This document shows, one piece after another, positions 15,438 to 24,057 of a stretch of 64,000 nt of DNA (its first letter is position 1; every line of letters starts with the position of its first letter). Both the position numbers and the translations under genes were made by a program. The notes beneath the pieces are model-generated. The model was not told the DNA's origin and made no database searches. It saw nothing but the letters and a program-made list of their open reading frames with translations. Origin of the DNA: Gammaproteobacteria bacterium. Lineage in GTDB: Bacteria > Pseudomonadota > Gammaproteobacteria > Steroidobacterales > Steroidobacteraceae. The stretch lies in contig PKWJ01000014.1 of assembly GCA_003132025.1 (NCBI GenBank), positions 94,786 through 158,785 of the forward strand. Direction: 5' to 3'.

Positions 15438-18161
15438 ATGGCACTATCGATTCCTCAGATGGCAAGGATGAGCCAGCTGCTGCAGGCCGCGCTGGGTCTG
15501 GATGAGCCGGCTCGCCGCGCCTGGCTGGAGCGTCTTCCCCTCGAGCATCGGGATCTGGCACCGGCACTCCGGCAAGCGCTGCTGCCCGAGGAGGGGCAGG
15601 CCGAGCACCTGCAAGCGCTGCTGAGCCTGCCGAAGCTCAGTGGCGCGGATCAGGGAAACACGCCAGCCGCGAGCGGCCTGCAGTCCGGCGCACGCGTGGG
15701 GCCGTACGAGCTGATTCGATTGCTGGGTGCCGGGGGCATGGCGGAAGTGTGGCTGGCGCGGCGCGCCGATGGGGCTTTCAAGCGCGAGGTAGCAGTGAAG
15801 CTACCGCGGCTCGCGCACGCGCAGGCGGGTCTTGAGGCGCGTTTTGCGCGCGAGCGCGACATCCTGGCCAGTCTCGAGCATCCCCATATCGCGCGCCTCT
15901 ACGATGCCGGTGTGGATCCGCAGGCGTTGCCCTACCTGGCGATGGAGTATGTGCAGGGTGAGTCGCTGACACACTGGTGTGACGCCCATCGGCTCAGGCT
16001 TCGCGAGCGCTTGGGGCTTTTCCTGCAGGTGCTCGAGGCCGTGCAATACGCCCATGCCAAGCAGGTCATTCACCGGGATCTCAAGCCATCGAACATTCTG
16101 GTGACCGACTCGGGGCAGGTGCGGCTGCTGGATTTTGGCGTCGCTCGGCTGCTGGAGGCTGAAGATACGGATCAGCCGGCGCTCACCAGTGTCTACGGCC
16201 GTGCGCTGACGCCCGACTATGCCAGTCCCGAACTTTTGCGCGGCGACCCGATCGATAAGCGCAGCGATCTCTACTCGCTGGGCGTACTGCTCTACGAGCT
16301 GCTGAGTGGTACCCGACCCTATCGACTCAAGAGCGCAGCCTCGATCGGGGCGCTCGATCGGGCCATCGCCACGCTTGAGGTGAAGAAGCCGAGCCTGCAG
16401 GTCGAGCCGGCGGCAGCCACTGCCCGCGACGGCACCGCCGAACAGTGGGCGCGGCAACTGCGCGGCGACCTCGATGCCATTGTGATCAAGGCACTGGCGT
16501 TGGATCCCGCGCAGCGCTATCCCAGTGCCGCCGCGATGGCGGAGGATCTGCAGCGCTATCTGGACGGCAGACCCATCAGAGCGCGACCGGCACGCATCGC
16601 TTACCGTGCGGGCAAGTTCATATCGCGAAATCGAGTGCTGCTCGCCGTCAGCGCTGCGGCTGCGCTCGCGATTCTGACCGCGGTGGGTTATACGCGCTAC
16701 CGCGAGAACCTTGCGCAGGTCACGGTCAGTGCGAAGATTCTTGCCGTGCCCACTGCAGCAAGCCCCGCTGGTTCTGCTGCTGCTTTTGCACCGCCCGCGC
16801 ACTCGATCGCGGTGCTGCCGTTCGTGAACCTCAGCGGAGACAAGGAGCAGGAGTACTTCTCCGACGGGCTCACCGAAGAATTGCTTAATTCCCTTGCCGA
16901 GATCGACGGATTACAGGTTGCAGCGCGCACGTCATCGTTCTCATTCAAAGAGCATCCGGACATTGCCACCGTGGCGCACAAACTCAATGTCGGCGCAGTG
17001 CTCGAAGGAAGTGTACGGCGCTCGGCGAACACCATCCGCATCACCGTGCAGTTGATCAACGCCGTCACGGGCTTTCACCTGTGGTCCAAGACCTATGACC
17101 GGAACTTGGGCGATGTGCTCAAACTTCAGACCGAGATTGCCACCGCGGTGGCCAGTGCCCTGAAAGTCACCCTCCTCGGGGATGTCGCGGCCAAAGTCGA
17201 GCTCGGCGGTACGCACAATCCGGCCGCATTCGATGCGTATCTGCGTGGGGCAAAGGCGGACAGCTCGATACGCGACACCAAAGACCTCCCAGCCGCCATT
17301 GCCGCGTACACGGAAGCGATTCGCCTCGATCCGCACTATGCGCTCCCATTCGCAGCCCGATCGATCGCCCTTTCCTATGTCGCCGGGGATGCGGCGACCC
17401 CAAGGGCGATGCGTGAAAGTATTGACAAGGCGCAGGCGGATGCGCACCAGGCGCTCGCGCTCGCGCGGGATCTGGCCCAGGCGCACCTCGCATTTGCAGT
17501 CGTTTCGGAGTATGCAATGAACCTCACGCAGGCAAGTGAGGCATACGATCGGGCCCTCGCGCTTGCGCCGGGCAATGCCCAGGTTTTGCGACTAAGCGGC
17601 AGATCCGCAGCCCTCATGGGGCACTTCGATGCGGGCGTTGCGGCCGCGCGCCGCGCAGTCGTGCTCGACCCGCTCGCTCCCGAAAGTCATGCGCGGCTCG
17701 GCCAGGCGCTGTATGTGGCCCGCCGCTATGAGGAGGCGGTTGCGGCATTCGCCGAAGTCATCAGTGTTGAGCCCGATTTCAAGTTGCCCTACGCGGAGCG
17801 CGGGCTCGCCTACTACGGGCTCGGGGATCTGGAGAGAGCGCGCGCTTCATGCGAGACGACGCCGGACTACTGGGAGAGTCAACAGTGCCTAGCGGTGACC
17901 TACGACAAGCTCGGCCGGCACGCGGATGCGGAAGCCGTACTTTCGAAGCTGAAGGTAGCACTGGGCGATACCGCGGCGTATCAATACGCCACGATCTATG
18001 CGCAGTGGGGCAATCGGGCGAAGGCGCTCGAGTGGCTGGACACCGCTATGAGGCTGCGTGACCCGGGTCTATTGAATCTGAAGACCGATCCACTCATGGA
18101 CCCCTTGCGCAAAGAGCCGCGCTTCCAGGCGATCGAGCGCGAGTTGAAGTTTCCGTACTAA
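15438..18161 (+). CDS. Ser/Thr protein kinase with TolB-like and TPR regions
   Basis: 907 residues from the ATG at 15438; an upstream GTG at 15396 is less likely. After an N-terminal helical part, a Hanks-type kinase domain spans about residues 89-370: glycine loop LLGAGGMAEVWLA, ATP lysine in VAVKLPR, catalytic HRDLKPSN (about 212-219) and DFGVARLL. One membrane helix (about 399-417) follows. The outside part begins with a TolB-like domain (IAVLPFVNLSGDKEQEYFSDGL; about 456-575) and ends with TPR-like repeats. All key kinase residues are present, so it should be active. Targets are unknown; no phosphatase is adjacent. Confidence 0.9.
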   Translation: MALSIPQMARMSQLLQAALGLDEPARRAWLERLPLEHRDLAPALRQALLPEEGQAEHLQALLSLPKLSGADQGNTPAASGLQSGARVGPYELIRLLGAGGMAEVWLARRADGAFKREVAVKLPRLAHAQAGLEARFARERDILASLEHPHIARLYDAGVDPQALPYLAMEYVQGESLTHWCDAHRLRLRERLGLFLQVLEAVQYAHAKQVIHRDLKPSNILVTDSGQVRLLDFGVARLLEAEDTDQPALTSVYGRALTPDYASPELLRGDPIDKRSDLYSLGVLLYELLSGTRPYRLKSAASIGALDRAIATLEVKKPSLQVEPAAATARDGTAEQWARQLRGDLDAIVIKALALDPAQRYPSAAAMAEDLQRYLDGRPIRARPARIAYRAGKFISRNRVLLAVSAAAALAILTAVGYTRYRENLAQVTVSAKILAVPTAASPAGSAAAFAPPAHSIAVLPFVNLSGDKEQEYFSDGLTEELLNSLAEIDGLQVAARTSSFSFKEHPDIATVAHKLNVGAVLEGSVRRSANTIRITVQLINAVTGFHLWSKTYDRNLGDVLKLQTEIATAVASALKVTLLGDVAAKVELGGTHNPAAFDAYLRGAKADSSIRDTKDLPAAIAAYTEAIRLDPHYALPFAARSIALSYVAGDAATPRAMRESIDKAQADAHQALALARDLAQAHLAFAVVSEYAMNLTQASEAYDRALALAPGNAQVLRLSGRSAALMGHFDAGVAAARRAVVLDPLAPESHARLGQALYVARRYEEAVAAFAEVISVEPDFKLPYAERGLAYYGLGDLERARASCETTPDYWESQQCLAVTYDKLGRHADAEAVLSKLKVALGDTAAYQYATIYAQWGNRAKALEWLDTAMRLRDPGLLNLKTDPLMDPLRKEPRFQAIERELKFPY

Positions 18162-18299
18162 CTGTCTCAGCGCGCTTCCCGAAACCGGACAGTTGCGACC
18201 GGCTGCAAGGGTCAACTTGAGCCATTGGCTGGTCGCAAAACTCACCAGCAGGAAAGTCCGTTTTCCGGAAAATTCGTTCCTTCACTTACAATACAGGCC

Positions 18300-18479
18300 A
18301 TGCAGGCTGAAATGGGCAGACAGGTCGCTGTAGCGCTTTACGTGGTGGCAATGGTAGCCGTCATAGTTGGTTTGGATGTCGCATTCTTCAGAAACCGATT
18401 CTGGGAACGGCTGATAGCGAACATTGGCGTTGTCTTGGTGTTCGCGGCTTTCTATTTGAGATTCCTAAGGCGTCCATGA
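18300..18479 (+). CDS. Small membrane protein, two helices
   Basis: A 59-residue reading starting MQAEMGRQ with two hydrophobic segments (VALYVVAMVAVIVGLDVAFF and IGVVLVFAAFYLRFL) separated by RNRFWERLIAN. The regular membrane pattern and positively charged ends suggest a real small inner-membrane protein. An earlier in-frame start at 18225 would add 25 polar residues and is less likely. No function is recognised. A TACAAT hexamer near 18288 could be a -10 element but would lie very close to the start. Confidence 0.55.
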   Translation: MQAEMGRQVAVALYVVAMVAVIVGLDVAFFRNRFWERLIANIGVVLVFAAFYLRFLRRP

Positions 18480-18519
18480 ACAAGGCGGTGGTTGGGTAGT
18501 CGTCTGGGAAATGGTACTG

Positions 18520-19848
18520 CTAGTCGAATGATGGCAGCGGTGCACCGGCGACGGATCTCTCGGGCGCGGTCTCCGGCATCAGTGATGCGGCCGCCAGCCC
18601 CAGCAGCGTTGCGCCCATCCAGTACCACGCCGGGGCCAGCGGATTGCCGGTGCGCGAAATGAGCCAGCTGATGACGAACTGCGTAGAGCCGCCGAACACC
18701 GAAATCGCGAACGCGTAGGTAGTAGCGACCACGCCGGCGCGGATTTTTTTCGGCAATGCCTCCGTCAATGCGACGATCACCGGCGGCGTGCCCAGCGCGA
18801 ACAGCGCAGCGATCAGGCCCATCATGCTGTAGACGATCCATGCCGATGGATAGCGATTGACGATCCAGAACACTGGAAACACGGAGACCAGCGTCAGCGT
18901 GTAGCCGATGATGATGATCCTGCGGCGGCCGTAGCGGTCGGACAGGGCGCCGCCAAGGGGGTCGACGATGATGGCGCAGATCGATGTGACGACCACCACA
19001 CCGAATGCTATGCCGGGCGGCAGGTGCAGCGTATTGAGCGCATAGGTGGTCAGGTATTCCAGAACGTAGGAGCCGATGGTGCCGCACGAGAGCAGCACCA
19101 GGCCGAACGCGATGATTGGCAGATAGGGTCCGATGCGTGCCGAAGGTCCGAGCGCGCCCAGCGTTGCGTCGGGCGCGAGCGCGGCATCGTCCGCGGCGTG
19201 CAGGGTCTCGGGCAGGCGATCGCGCAGGAACATCCCGAACGGCACGATGATCACGCCGAGCAGAAACGCAATGCGCCAGCCCCAGTCCTGCAGATGCTGC
19301 GGGCTCAATGTGCTCGAGAGCGTTACCCCGACCAGCGCCGCCAGCAGGTTGGCCGCGTCCTGCGTCAGGTATTGCATGGAACCATACAGTCCGCGCCGAT
19401 GGGGAGGCGCGGCCTCGACCATGTAGGCGGTGGTCGGACCTACTTCCCCGCCGAGCGCAAAGCCCTGGATGAGCCGGAACACCAGCGCCAGGATTGGAGC
19501 GGCGATTCCGATGCGCGCATACGAGGGCGTGAGCGCCAGACCCAGCATGCCGACACCCATCAACACGAACGAGATCAGCATCGCGGGCTTGCGCCCGATG
19601 CGGTCGCCGAGCGTTCCAAGCACAATGCCGCCGATCGGACGGGTGACGAATCCGATCCCGAACGTCGCCAGCGACAGCAGCAGGCTCAACGCGCCGTCGC
19701 TGGAAGGGAAAAACGCGCGGCCGATGTAGACGGCAAACAGCGCGTAGCTCAGGAAGTCGTAGAACTCCAGGCCATTACCGACGAACACCGCAACCACATA
19801 GGACGCCGGTATGGCTCTGTGCGGCGCAGCTGTGCTCGCTTGATTCAC
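18520..19848 (-). CDS. MFS transporter, metabolite:H+ symporter (MHS/ProP-like) type
   Basis: 442 residues with about 12 predicted membrane helices. The loop between helices 2 and 3 has GDRIGRKPAML and the symmetric loop between 8 and 9 has SDRYGRRRIII, both signatures of the major facilitator superfamily; LIQGFALGGEVGPTTAYMVE is typical of the MHS subgroup that carries organic acids, osmolytes or sugars with protons. The substrate cannot be told from sequence. It diverges from the DUF763 gene and lies in the block that separates fliN from fliO. Confidence 0.87.
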   Translation of the reverse strand: MNQASTAAPHRAIPASYVVAVFVGNGLEFYDFLSYALFAVYIGRAFFPSSDGALSLLLSLATFGIGFVTRPIGGIVLGTLGDRIGRKPAMLISFVLMGVGMLGLALTPSYARIGIAAPILALVFRLIQGFALGGEVGPTTAYMVEAAPPHRRGLYGSMQYLTQDAANLLAALVGVTLSSTLSPQHLQDWGWRIAFLLGVIIVPFGMFLRDRLPETLHAADDAALAPDATLGALGPSARIGPYLPIIAFGLVLLSCGTIGSYVLEYLTTYALNTLHLPPGIAFGVVVVTSICAIIVDPLGGALSDRYGRRRIIIIGYTLTLVSVFPVFWIVNRYPSAWIVYSMMGLIAALFALGTPPVIVALTEALPKKIRAGVVATTYAFAISVFGGSTQFVISWLISRTGNPLAPAWYWMGATLLGLAAASLMPETAPERSVAGAPLPSFD

Positions 19849-19953
19849 GGCAGGTCATCCATGGCTCGACCAACGAGCCGCTCTGCAGCAGCCATATTAG
19901 CCCGACCGAAGCGCGAGGTGCGCGCGGGCGCGACGACACGGCACAATGCGGCG

Positions 19954-21168
19954 GTGACCAGACGCACCGGAAGCGCCGATCTGCCGCTGCACCACGGGCA
20001 TGTGCCGCCGTGGCTTGCCACGCGCATGGCGGCGCTGGGCCGGGTGATGGCCGAGGCGATCGTGCATCACTACGGGCGCGACGAACTGCTGCGCCGCCTG
20101 GCCCATCCGTTCTGGTTTCAGTCGTTCGGCGCTGTCATGGGCATGGACTGGCACTCCTCGGGCATGACCACCAGCGTGGTGGGCGCGTTGCAACGCGGCC
20201 TGGCGCCCATTCGTCATGAGCTTGGTATCTACGTCTGCGGCGGCAAGGGCCTGCGCGGCCGCGAGACGCCGGCGCAGCTCGCCCGGCTCGGCGATGAGAC
20301 CGGACTCGACGCGCAGGCGCTGACGCAAGCCAGCCGCCTGGTCGCCAAGGTCGACGGCGCCGCGGTACAGGACGGCTACGACCTGTATCTGCACGCGTTC
20401 ATCGCCGCGGCGGATGGCCGCTGGTGCGCGGTGCAGCAGGGTATGAACCCGCGGCGGCGCGAAGCGCGACGATATCACTGGCTGTCGGAGGGTCTGGACA
20501 GTTTCCTCGATTCCCCGCATGCCGCCATTGACGGCCGCAGTCACGGCGTCATTGTCAATCTGGCGGATGCGCGTGCGGCAGACAGCCGTAGCGCCAGCCT
20601 GGCGCTGGTAGTCGGCGGCCCGGATCGCACCGTGGCCACGCTGCGGCGGCTGCACGCAGCGAGCTCCCCGACACTGCACCTGTTTCCACTGCCCGATCCG
20701 CAGCCGGCGCCCGAACAGTCCTTGCCCCACCTGCAGATGCCGGCGCATCACGACATCCGGGCATCGGACGTAGTGCTCGGGCGCCTGCACGCGGCGCTGC
20801 GCGCCGCGGCCGAGCGCGGACCGAAGGATTTCGGGGAATTGCTGCTGACGCCGGGGGTCGGCGCGCGCACCGTGGCGGCACTGGCGCTGGTGGCCGAAGT
20901 GATCCACGGCGCCCCATCGCGCTTCTCCGACCCGGCGCGATTTGCGATGGCACATGGCGGCAAGGATGGCCACCCGTTCCCGGTGCCACTCGAGGTCTAC
21001 GATCAGACGCTAAGCGTGCTCAGCCAGGCGATGGCACGCGCCAGGCTCGGAAACGACGACCGGCTCTGGGCGCTGGCGCGCCTCGATGCGCAGGCGCGCT
21101 GGCTGGAACGGGCTGCTAGCCGAGCGCGGCCTGCAGCGTTTCCATTTCCGTCTGCGACTCCAGCATGA
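19954..21168 (+). CDS. DUF763 protein
   Basis: 404 residues from the GTG at 19954, giving the family N-terminus TRRTGSADLPLHHGHVPPWL; an in-frame ATG at 19861 would add 31 unconserved residues. DUF763 hallmarks are clear: FWFQSFGAVMGMDWHSSGMT, ASRLVAKVDGAAVQDGYDLY, QQGMN. Near residue 300 the stretch LLLTPGVGARTVAALALVAE resembles a helix-hairpin-helix, which hints at nucleic-acid contact, but the function of DUF763 is unknown. Its 3' end overlaps the oppositely oriented HDOD gene by 53 bp, so the last 17 codons are antisense to that gene. Confidence 0.85.
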   Translation: MTRRTGSADLPLHHGHVPPWLATRMAALGRVMAEAIVHHYGRDELLRRLAHPFWFQSFGAVMGMDWHSSGMTTSVVGALQRGLAPIRHELGIYVCGGKGLRGRETPAQLARLGDETGLDAQALTQASRLVAKVDGAAVQDGYDLYLHAFIAAADGRWCAVQQGMNPRRREARRYHWLSEGLDSFLDSPHAAIDGRSHGVIVNLADARAADSRSASLALVVGGPDRTVATLRRLHAASSPTLHLFPLPDPQPAPEQSLPHLQMPAHHDIRASDVVLGRLHAALRAAAERGPKDFGELLLTPGVGARTVAALALVAEVIHGAPSRFSDPARFAMAHGGKDGHPFPVPLEVYDQTLSVLSQAMARARLGNDDRLWALARLDAQARWLERAASRARPAAFPFPSATPA

Positions 21169-21991
21169 TGCGCACGATCGCCGAGTCGGTAAGTCCCATG
21201 GCCGCCGCCGCCGGCATCTGCGCCAGCGCCGCATCGTCGGCAGCATTATTCGCCATCTGCGTCGCCAGGCTCACGGCGACGATCAACAGGTCCTGTAGAT
21301 CGGCCGGAGCTGCGTGCGAGCGCTCGACATCGTTCTGGCCGCCCACCGCCACCGCGATGTCTTCTGGCAGCTTCCAGTTCTCGATCAACGCCTGGCCGAT
21401 ACCAGGGTGCCAGTCACGCAACACGGCGTCGTCGACGTGCACCTGGACTGCGTCCTTGGGCGTGCGCGCAATGATGTAAACCTTGCCGATGTTGTGCAGC
21501 AGGCCAGCCAGCAGCGCCTCATCGGGACGCATCAGTTGCGACTCCTTCGCCATCGCATGCGCCAGCGCAGCCACACGTATGCCCTCCTGCCAGAAGCGCT
21601 CAAGATCGGTCCGGATATGGGCCAGGTCGGCGGCGTGGCGCACCTGCGCGGTCGCGTAGGCCAGCGCCGCGGCGCGGATGCTGTCGTGACCAATGCGCGT
21701 GACGGCGACCTTCAGGTCGGTGACCGGCGAGCCGCCGCGGTGCAGTAGCGTCGAATTGGCCATGGTCAGGATGCGTGCGGCCAGGCCGGCATCGGAACTC
21801 ACCACGCGCGCAATGCGCTCGCTGGTGATGCTGTCATCGCTCAGCACGTGCTGCACGCGCGCCACGGCATCTGGAAACGACGGCAGGTCGATGCGCCCCG
21901 CCGACAGCTCCCTGGCCAGGTCGCTCAGAAACTGGAACGGCGACCCGGTAGTTTCGGCCTCGGCAGGCTGCGATCTGCTCGTCGCTGACAC
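21116..21991 (-). CDS. HDOD domain signalling protein
   Basis: 291 residues with a single HDOD domain over about residues 25-230 (LPSFPDAVARVQHVLSDD; ISSDAG-like VVSSDAGLAARILTMANS; ALLAGLLHNIGKVYII). The HD-type metal residues are not intact (HN instead of HD), as usual for HDOD proteins, so a non-catalytic signalling or scaffolding role is likely. It starts at GTG with GGAG nine bases upstream. A sigma-28 promoter at 22026-22052 places it in the late flagellar regulon, and it directly follows fliN. HDOD proteins influence motility and biofilm in several gammaproteobacteria. Confidence 0.88.
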   Translation of the reverse strand: MSATSRSQPAEAETTGSPFQFLSDLARELSAGRIDLPSFPDAVARVQHVLSDDSITSERIARVVSSDAGLAARILTMANSTLLHRGGSPVTDLKVAVTRIGHDSIRAAALAYATAQVRHAADLAHIRTDLERFWQEGIRVAALAHAMAKESQLMRPDEALLAGLLHNIGKVYIIARTPKDAVQVHVDDAVLRDWHPGIGQALIENWKLPEDIAVAVGGQNDVERSHAAPADLQDLLIVAVSLATQMANNAADDAALAQMPAAAAMGLTDSAIVRIMLESQTEMETLQAALG

Positions 21992-22025
21992 GTTGCGCTA
22001 CTCCGAATTGCTACTACCGCCTGTA

Positions 22026-22052
22026 ATATCGGCCCGCGGTGGCCAATCTTGA
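22026..22052 (-). promoter_or_regulatory. Sigma-28 (FliA) promoter for the HDOD gene
   Basis: The minus strand reads TCAAGATT, 11 bases, then GCCGATAT, matching TCAAGTTT-N11-GCCGATAA at 14 of 16 positions with exact spacing. The predicted start is about 22019, giving a leader of about 28 bases. It lies in the 69-bp gap between fliN and the HDOD gene. Confidence 0.8.
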
Positions 22053-22060
22053 GGCGAACG

Positions 22061-22411
22061 CTACTTCAATTGACGAATTCGTTCCGCCGGGCTGATGACG
22101 TCGGTCAGGCGGATGCCGAACTTGTCGTTGACCACGACCACTTCGCCGTGGGCTATCAGGGTGCCGTTGACGTAGACGTCGAGTGGTTCGCCGGTCGCCC
22201 GCTCCAGCTCGACCACCGAGCCCTGGTTGAGCTGCAGCAGATTGCGGATGCTGACCCGGCTGCGTCCCACCTCCATCGACAGTGTGACTGGGATATCCAG
22301 CACCACATCGAGATTCAGTTCACGGTTTGTGCCGGCCTCCGGGGTATCGGGCTTCAGATTGCCCAGTGGCGCCGGCTGCGGCTCCGCCGCGTTGGCTGTA
22401 GCGTTACTCAT
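22061..22411 (-). CDS. fliN: Flagellar switch protein FliN
   Basis: 116 residues. After a variable N-terminal 35 residues, the SpoA domain carries the family features LDIPVTLSMEVGRSRVSIRN, QGSVVELERATGEPLDVYVN and NDKFGIRLTDVIS. FliN forms the bottom of the C-ring with FliM and takes part in switching and in binding the FliH-FliI export complex. It overlaps fliM by four bases. In related genomes fliO follows at once; here it does not. Confidence 0.96.
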   Translation of the reverse strand: MSNATANAAEPQPAPLGNLKPDTPEAGTNRELNLDVVLDIPVTLSMEVGRSRVSIRNLLQLNQGSVVELERATGEPLDVYVNGTLIAHGEVVVVNDKFGIRLTDVISPAERIRQLK

Positions 22412-23424
22412 AGTTTTCCACCTATCACGACATTACTTAACACCGGCGGTTTGTGGCGCGAGATGCGTTGTGTGACCTTGACCGCCTGCTGCCCGCGCGA
22501 TGCGCCATAGCTGCCGCGCAGCACCGGTACGCCCTCCGCGTACAGCGTCACGTGGCCGTCGAAGTCACAGGGAATGATGTCTCCGGGCTTGAGATCCACC
22601 AGCCGGCCCACTGACAGAGAGCTCTTGCCCAGCACCGGCACGATTTCGACCTCGGCCTCCTCGATCTCCTCGCGCAGTGCATGGGTCCAGCTGTCGTTGC
22701 GCTCCATCCGATCGCTCTGCACGCCGGAATCCAGCTGGTCGCGGATCGGCTCGATCATCGCGTACGGCATGGTCACGTGCAGCTCGCCGCCGCCGCCCTC
22801 GAGTTCGACTTTGAACGAGGTTACGACCACGACCTCGGACGGACTGACGATATTGGCGAAGTGCGGATTGATCTCCGAGTTCAGGTACTCGAGGTTGATG
22901 TTGGTAACGATGTTCCAGGCCTCGGTCAGATCGGCGAACGCCTGACGCAGCACCATCTGGATGATGCGACCCTCGGTCATGGTGAATTCGCGCCCTTCGA
23001 TCTTGGCGTAGCGGCCACTGCCGCCGAAGAAATTATCGACCATGGCGAATACCAGGGTCGCGTCGAGCACCAGCAACGCCGTGCCGCGCAGCGGATTGAG
23101 CCGGATCAGATTCAGGCTGGAGGGCACATGCAGGTTCTGGGTGTACTCGCTGAATTTCTCCACCCGCACCGGCGCCACGCTGATCTCAGCCGTGCGGTGC
23201 AGCATGTTGTACAGTCCGATGCGAAACTGGCGCGCGAAGCGATCGTTGATCATCTCGAGCGTCGGCATGCGGCCGCGCACCAGCCGCACCTGGGTGGCGA
23301 TATCGAACACCCGTACCTCACCGGGCGTCTCGGGCGGCGGCGCAGTCGGCACCGCGCCGTCGTCTACGCCCCTGAGCAGGGCATCGATTTCTTCCTGATT
23401 CAGGATCTCGGCGCCCATGGTCAT
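22408..23424 (-). CDS. fliM: Flagellar switch protein FliM
   Basis: 338 residues. The N-terminal CheY-binding peptide is visible as ILNQEEIDALL. The middle CheC-like domain has FARQFRIGLYNMLHRTAEIS and FFGGSGRYAKIEGREFT, and the C-terminal SpoA domain has LKPGDIIPCDFDGHVTLYAEGVPVLRG. FliM links phosphorylated CheY to motor reversal. Four-base overlaps with fliL and fliN show a tight operon. No chemotaxis genes are in the window, so CheY must be encoded elsewhere. Confidence 0.97.
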   Translation of the reverse strand: MTMGAEILNQEEIDALLRGVDDGAVPTAPPPETPGEVRVFDIATQVRLVRGRMPTLEMINDRFARQFRIGLYNMLHRTAEISVAPVRVEKFSEYTQNLHVPSSLNLIRLNPLRGTALLVLDATLVFAMVDNFFGGSGRYAKIEGREFTMTEGRIIQMVLRQAFADLTEAWNIVTNINLEYLNSEINPHFANIVSPSEVVVVTSFKVELEGGGGELHVTMPYAMIEPIRDQLDSGVQSDRMERNDSWTHALREEIEEAEVEIVPVLGKSSLSVGRLVDLKPGDIIPCDFDGHVTLYAEGVPVLRGSYGASRGQQAVKVTQRISRHKPPVLSNVVIGGKL

Positions 23425-23936
23425 TGGATCACGAAACTGGTGAAGTAGACGGCCTCAAGCCCCTGGCCATTGGCGCCTTCGCTGTCGAGCACCTTGCGGA
23501 TGATGGCGAGCGTCGCGGCGCGCAGCTTCTCCTTGCCCTCCACCGTCATCAGCGTGGCATTGTCCTGGCCGGAATACAGCATCACCAGGTCGTTGCGCAC
23601 CGCGGGTTCGAAATTCTTCAGGCTTTCCACCACCGTCATGTCGCGCGACATCGCCTCGACCGTGACCTGCAGGTAGCGGGCGCTGCCTTCGCCGCCGAAA
23701 TTGACCACGAATGCCGGATCGAACTTGTAGTAGATCGGGGCCGCGTGCGACGCCGCGGGTTTGGCGGCGGCCGCGCCAGCCTCGGGCTGGGCAGCCGGCT
23801 TCAAGGCAAACCAGGCGCCGGCGCCCCCGCCGATCACCACCACGGCGATGACGATCCACAGCAGCTTGCCCTTTTTCTTGGGCTTGATCGGCTGCACGTT
23901 GGCGGCAGGTTCCTTCTTGGCGGGTTCGGTAGCCAT
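23421..23936 (-). CDS. fliL: Flagellar basal body protein FliL
   Basis: 171 residues: a Lys/Pro-rich cytoplasmic start, one membrane helix (LLWIVIAVVVIGGGAGAWFAL, about 25-45), and a periplasmic stomatin-like domain with YYKFDPAFVVNF, RYLQVTVEAMSRD and the end VYFTSFVIQ. FliL rings surround the stator and support torque under load. It is the first gene of fliLMN and has its own sigma-54 promoter 56-71 bases upstream. Confidence 0.93.
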   Translation of the reverse strand: MATEPAKKEPAANVQPIKPKKKGKLLWIVIAVVVIGGGAGAWFALKPAAQPEAGAAAAKPAASHAAPIYYKFDPAFVVNFGGEGSARYLQVTVEAMSRDMTVVESLKNFEPAVRNDLVMLYSGQDNATLMTVEGKEKLRAATLAIIRKVLDSEGANGQGLEAVYFTSFVIQ

Positions 23937-23991
23937 GTTCGATGGTGCTCGCTGCGTTGCTGTCGGTTGCGGGTCAGGTGCTGTACATCAG

Positions 23992-24007
23992 AGCAAGCGT
24001 TGTGCCA
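23992..24007 (-). promoter_or_regulatory. Sigma-54 promoter for fliLMN
   Basis: The minus strand reads TGGCACAACGCTTGCT, then C, with -24 GG and -12 GC at correct spacing and 6 of 7 matches to TGGCACG. The predicted start near 23981 leaves a 45-base leader to the fliL ATG. It sits in the 121-bp gap after fliK, so fliLMN can be expressed apart from the fliE-fliK transcript. Confidence 0.85.
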
Positions 24008-24057
24008 GCGCGACTTTGCTGATAACGACGGAAAACTGTCGTTGCCGTGGCGCACAT

